Source: Rhodoferax sp.
GTDB taxonomy: Bacteria; Pseudomonadota; Gammaproteobacteria; Burkholderiales; Burkholderiaceae_C
Direction of reading: 5' to 3'
Assembly: GCA_028711355.1 (NCBI GenBank)
Contig: JAQTSL010000051.1
Coordinates: 1 to 15,425 of the forward strand
Length of the DNA: 15,425 bases
Shown here piece by piece: positions 14,745-15,425 of the stretch. The notes beneath the pieces are model-generated. The model saw only the letters and a program-made list of their open reading frames with translations, was not told where the DNA came from and searched no databases. The first letter of the stretch is position 1; each line of letters opens with the position of its first letter. Position numbers and translations under genes: made by a program.

Positions 14745-15425
14745 TCAATACGGCTTGAAGTTGCCCGACGCTCGCTGGCGCACCGGAGCGGCAATCAGCG
14801 GGGCATGGGCGCGCGCGCTGGCAGCGCCAGCACCGGCTCTGCGCTCGGGTGCGGGCAAGGCGTGGCGGTCAGAGGCCGGCTGCTGGCCTGCGCCGGTGTC
14901 AAAGAAGGCAATGCTTTGCTGCAACTGTTCGGCCTGGCCGCTGAGCTCTTCGCTGGTGGCGGCCAGCTCTTCACTGGCGCTGGCGTTTTGCTGCGTGGCC
15001 TTGCTGAGCTGTCCCATGGCGCCACCAATTTGCGTCACCGACTCACTTTGTTCGTTGCTGGCGGCAGCAATTTCCTGCACCAGCTCGCTGGTCTTTTGAA
15101 TGCTGGGGACAATTTCGTCGAGCAGCTTGCCGGCGCGCTCTGCCGTAGTGACGCTGCTGCCGGCCAGCTCGCCAATTTCTTTCGCCGCCTCCTGGCTGCG
15201 CTCGGCCAGTTTGCGCACTTCTGCCGCCACCACGGCAAAGCCTTTGCCATGCTCACCGGCGCGTGCCGCTTCAATGGCGGCGTTCAGCGCCAACAGGTTG
15301 GTCTGGTAGGCAATGTCATCGACGATGCTAATCTTGTCGGCGATCTGCTTCATGGCAGTCACAGTCTGACTCACGGCGCTGCCGCCGTCGGCGGCTTCTT
15401 TGGTGGTTTTGGTGGCCATGCCGTT
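14745..15425 (-). CDS. Methyl-accepting chemotaxis protein, C-terminal part (runs off the window)
   Basis: Only the last 226 residues are present; the frame is open to the right edge. It holds the hairpin tip (DDIAYQTNLLALNAAIEAAR), the second methylation helix (SNEQSESVTQ, SEELAATSEEL) and a Pro/Ala/Arg-rich tail ending GNFKPY. The sensor region lies outside, so its ligand cannot be guessed. The Met at 15419 is internal; two further codons (Asn-Gly) precede it and fit the family. It is followed 22 bases later by cheW and is probably co-transcribed with it. Confidence 0.93.
   Translation of the reverse strand, partial: NGMATKTTKEAADGGSAVSQTVTAMKQIADKISIVDDIAYQTNLLALNAAIEAARAGEHGKGFAVVAAEVRKLAERSQEAAKEIGELAGSSVTTAERAGKLLDEIVPSIQKTSELVQEIAAASNEQSESVTQIGGAMGQLSKATQQNASASEELAATSEELSGQAEQLQQSIAFFDTGAGQQPASDRHALPAPERRAGAGAASARAHAPLIAAPVRQRASGNFKPY
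14898..15425 (-). repeat. Methyl-accepting domain repeat, copy 3 (partial)
   Basis: Third near-identical signalling-domain coding stretch, cut by the window edge. The copy-3 protein segment differs from copies 1 and 2 only at scattered sites, such as ADKIS for AAKIG and SNEQ for SSEQ. Confidence 0.8.

Overview
The window looks like chromosomal DNA of a GC-rich betaproteobacterium, most likely Burkholderiales/Comamonadaceae (Rhodoferax or Polaromonas-like). The grounds are the cheR-cheD-cheB order, the style of the methyl-accepting domains, a 354-residue class II fructose-bisphosphate aldolase and the dispersed-repeat sequences. The taxonomic call comes from memory of these families, not from a search.

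Left part (1-1530), accessory: a clipped membrane-protein start, an unrecognised 145-residue protein, a VapB-like antitoxin with no toxin gene, and a hypothetical protein facing it. The antitoxin and the hypothetical protein both appear cut at one junction near 1062-1080. A REP-like inverted repeat (155-195) and a short perfect palindrome (802-816) also lie here.

Middle part (1577-5723), central metabolism: fba and pyk on the minus strand with a membrane-bound class III adenylate cyclase inverted between them. The cyclase has all six canonical catalytic residues and its 3' end overlaps pyk by 23 bases. A terminator follows fba. A ~190-base imperfect palindrome resembling a miniature transposable element lies directly upstream of the fba start.

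Right part (5797-15425), chemotaxis and energy taxis: nine minus-strand genes, closely spaced or overlapping, read right to left. They are a clipped MCP, cheW, a stand-alone Aer-type PAS protein, a membrane MCP with a heme-type PAS and a C-terminal zinc-binding CZB domain, cheV, a soluble double-PAS MCP, cheR, cheD and cheB. No cheA or cheY lies in the window; they may be to the right. The receptors would gate a CheA kinase through CheW and CheV, while CheR, CheB and CheD adapt them. The sensory content is skewed to redox and oxygen: two flavin-type PAS modules carrying Aer's RHPDMP signature, and one PAS with the His/Trp pair and spacing of the Pseudomonas Aer2 heme PAS. The three methyl-accepting domains are nearly identical, so they probably arose by duplication or are homogenised by gene conversion. 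Two of the three receptors end in the same FKPY tail.
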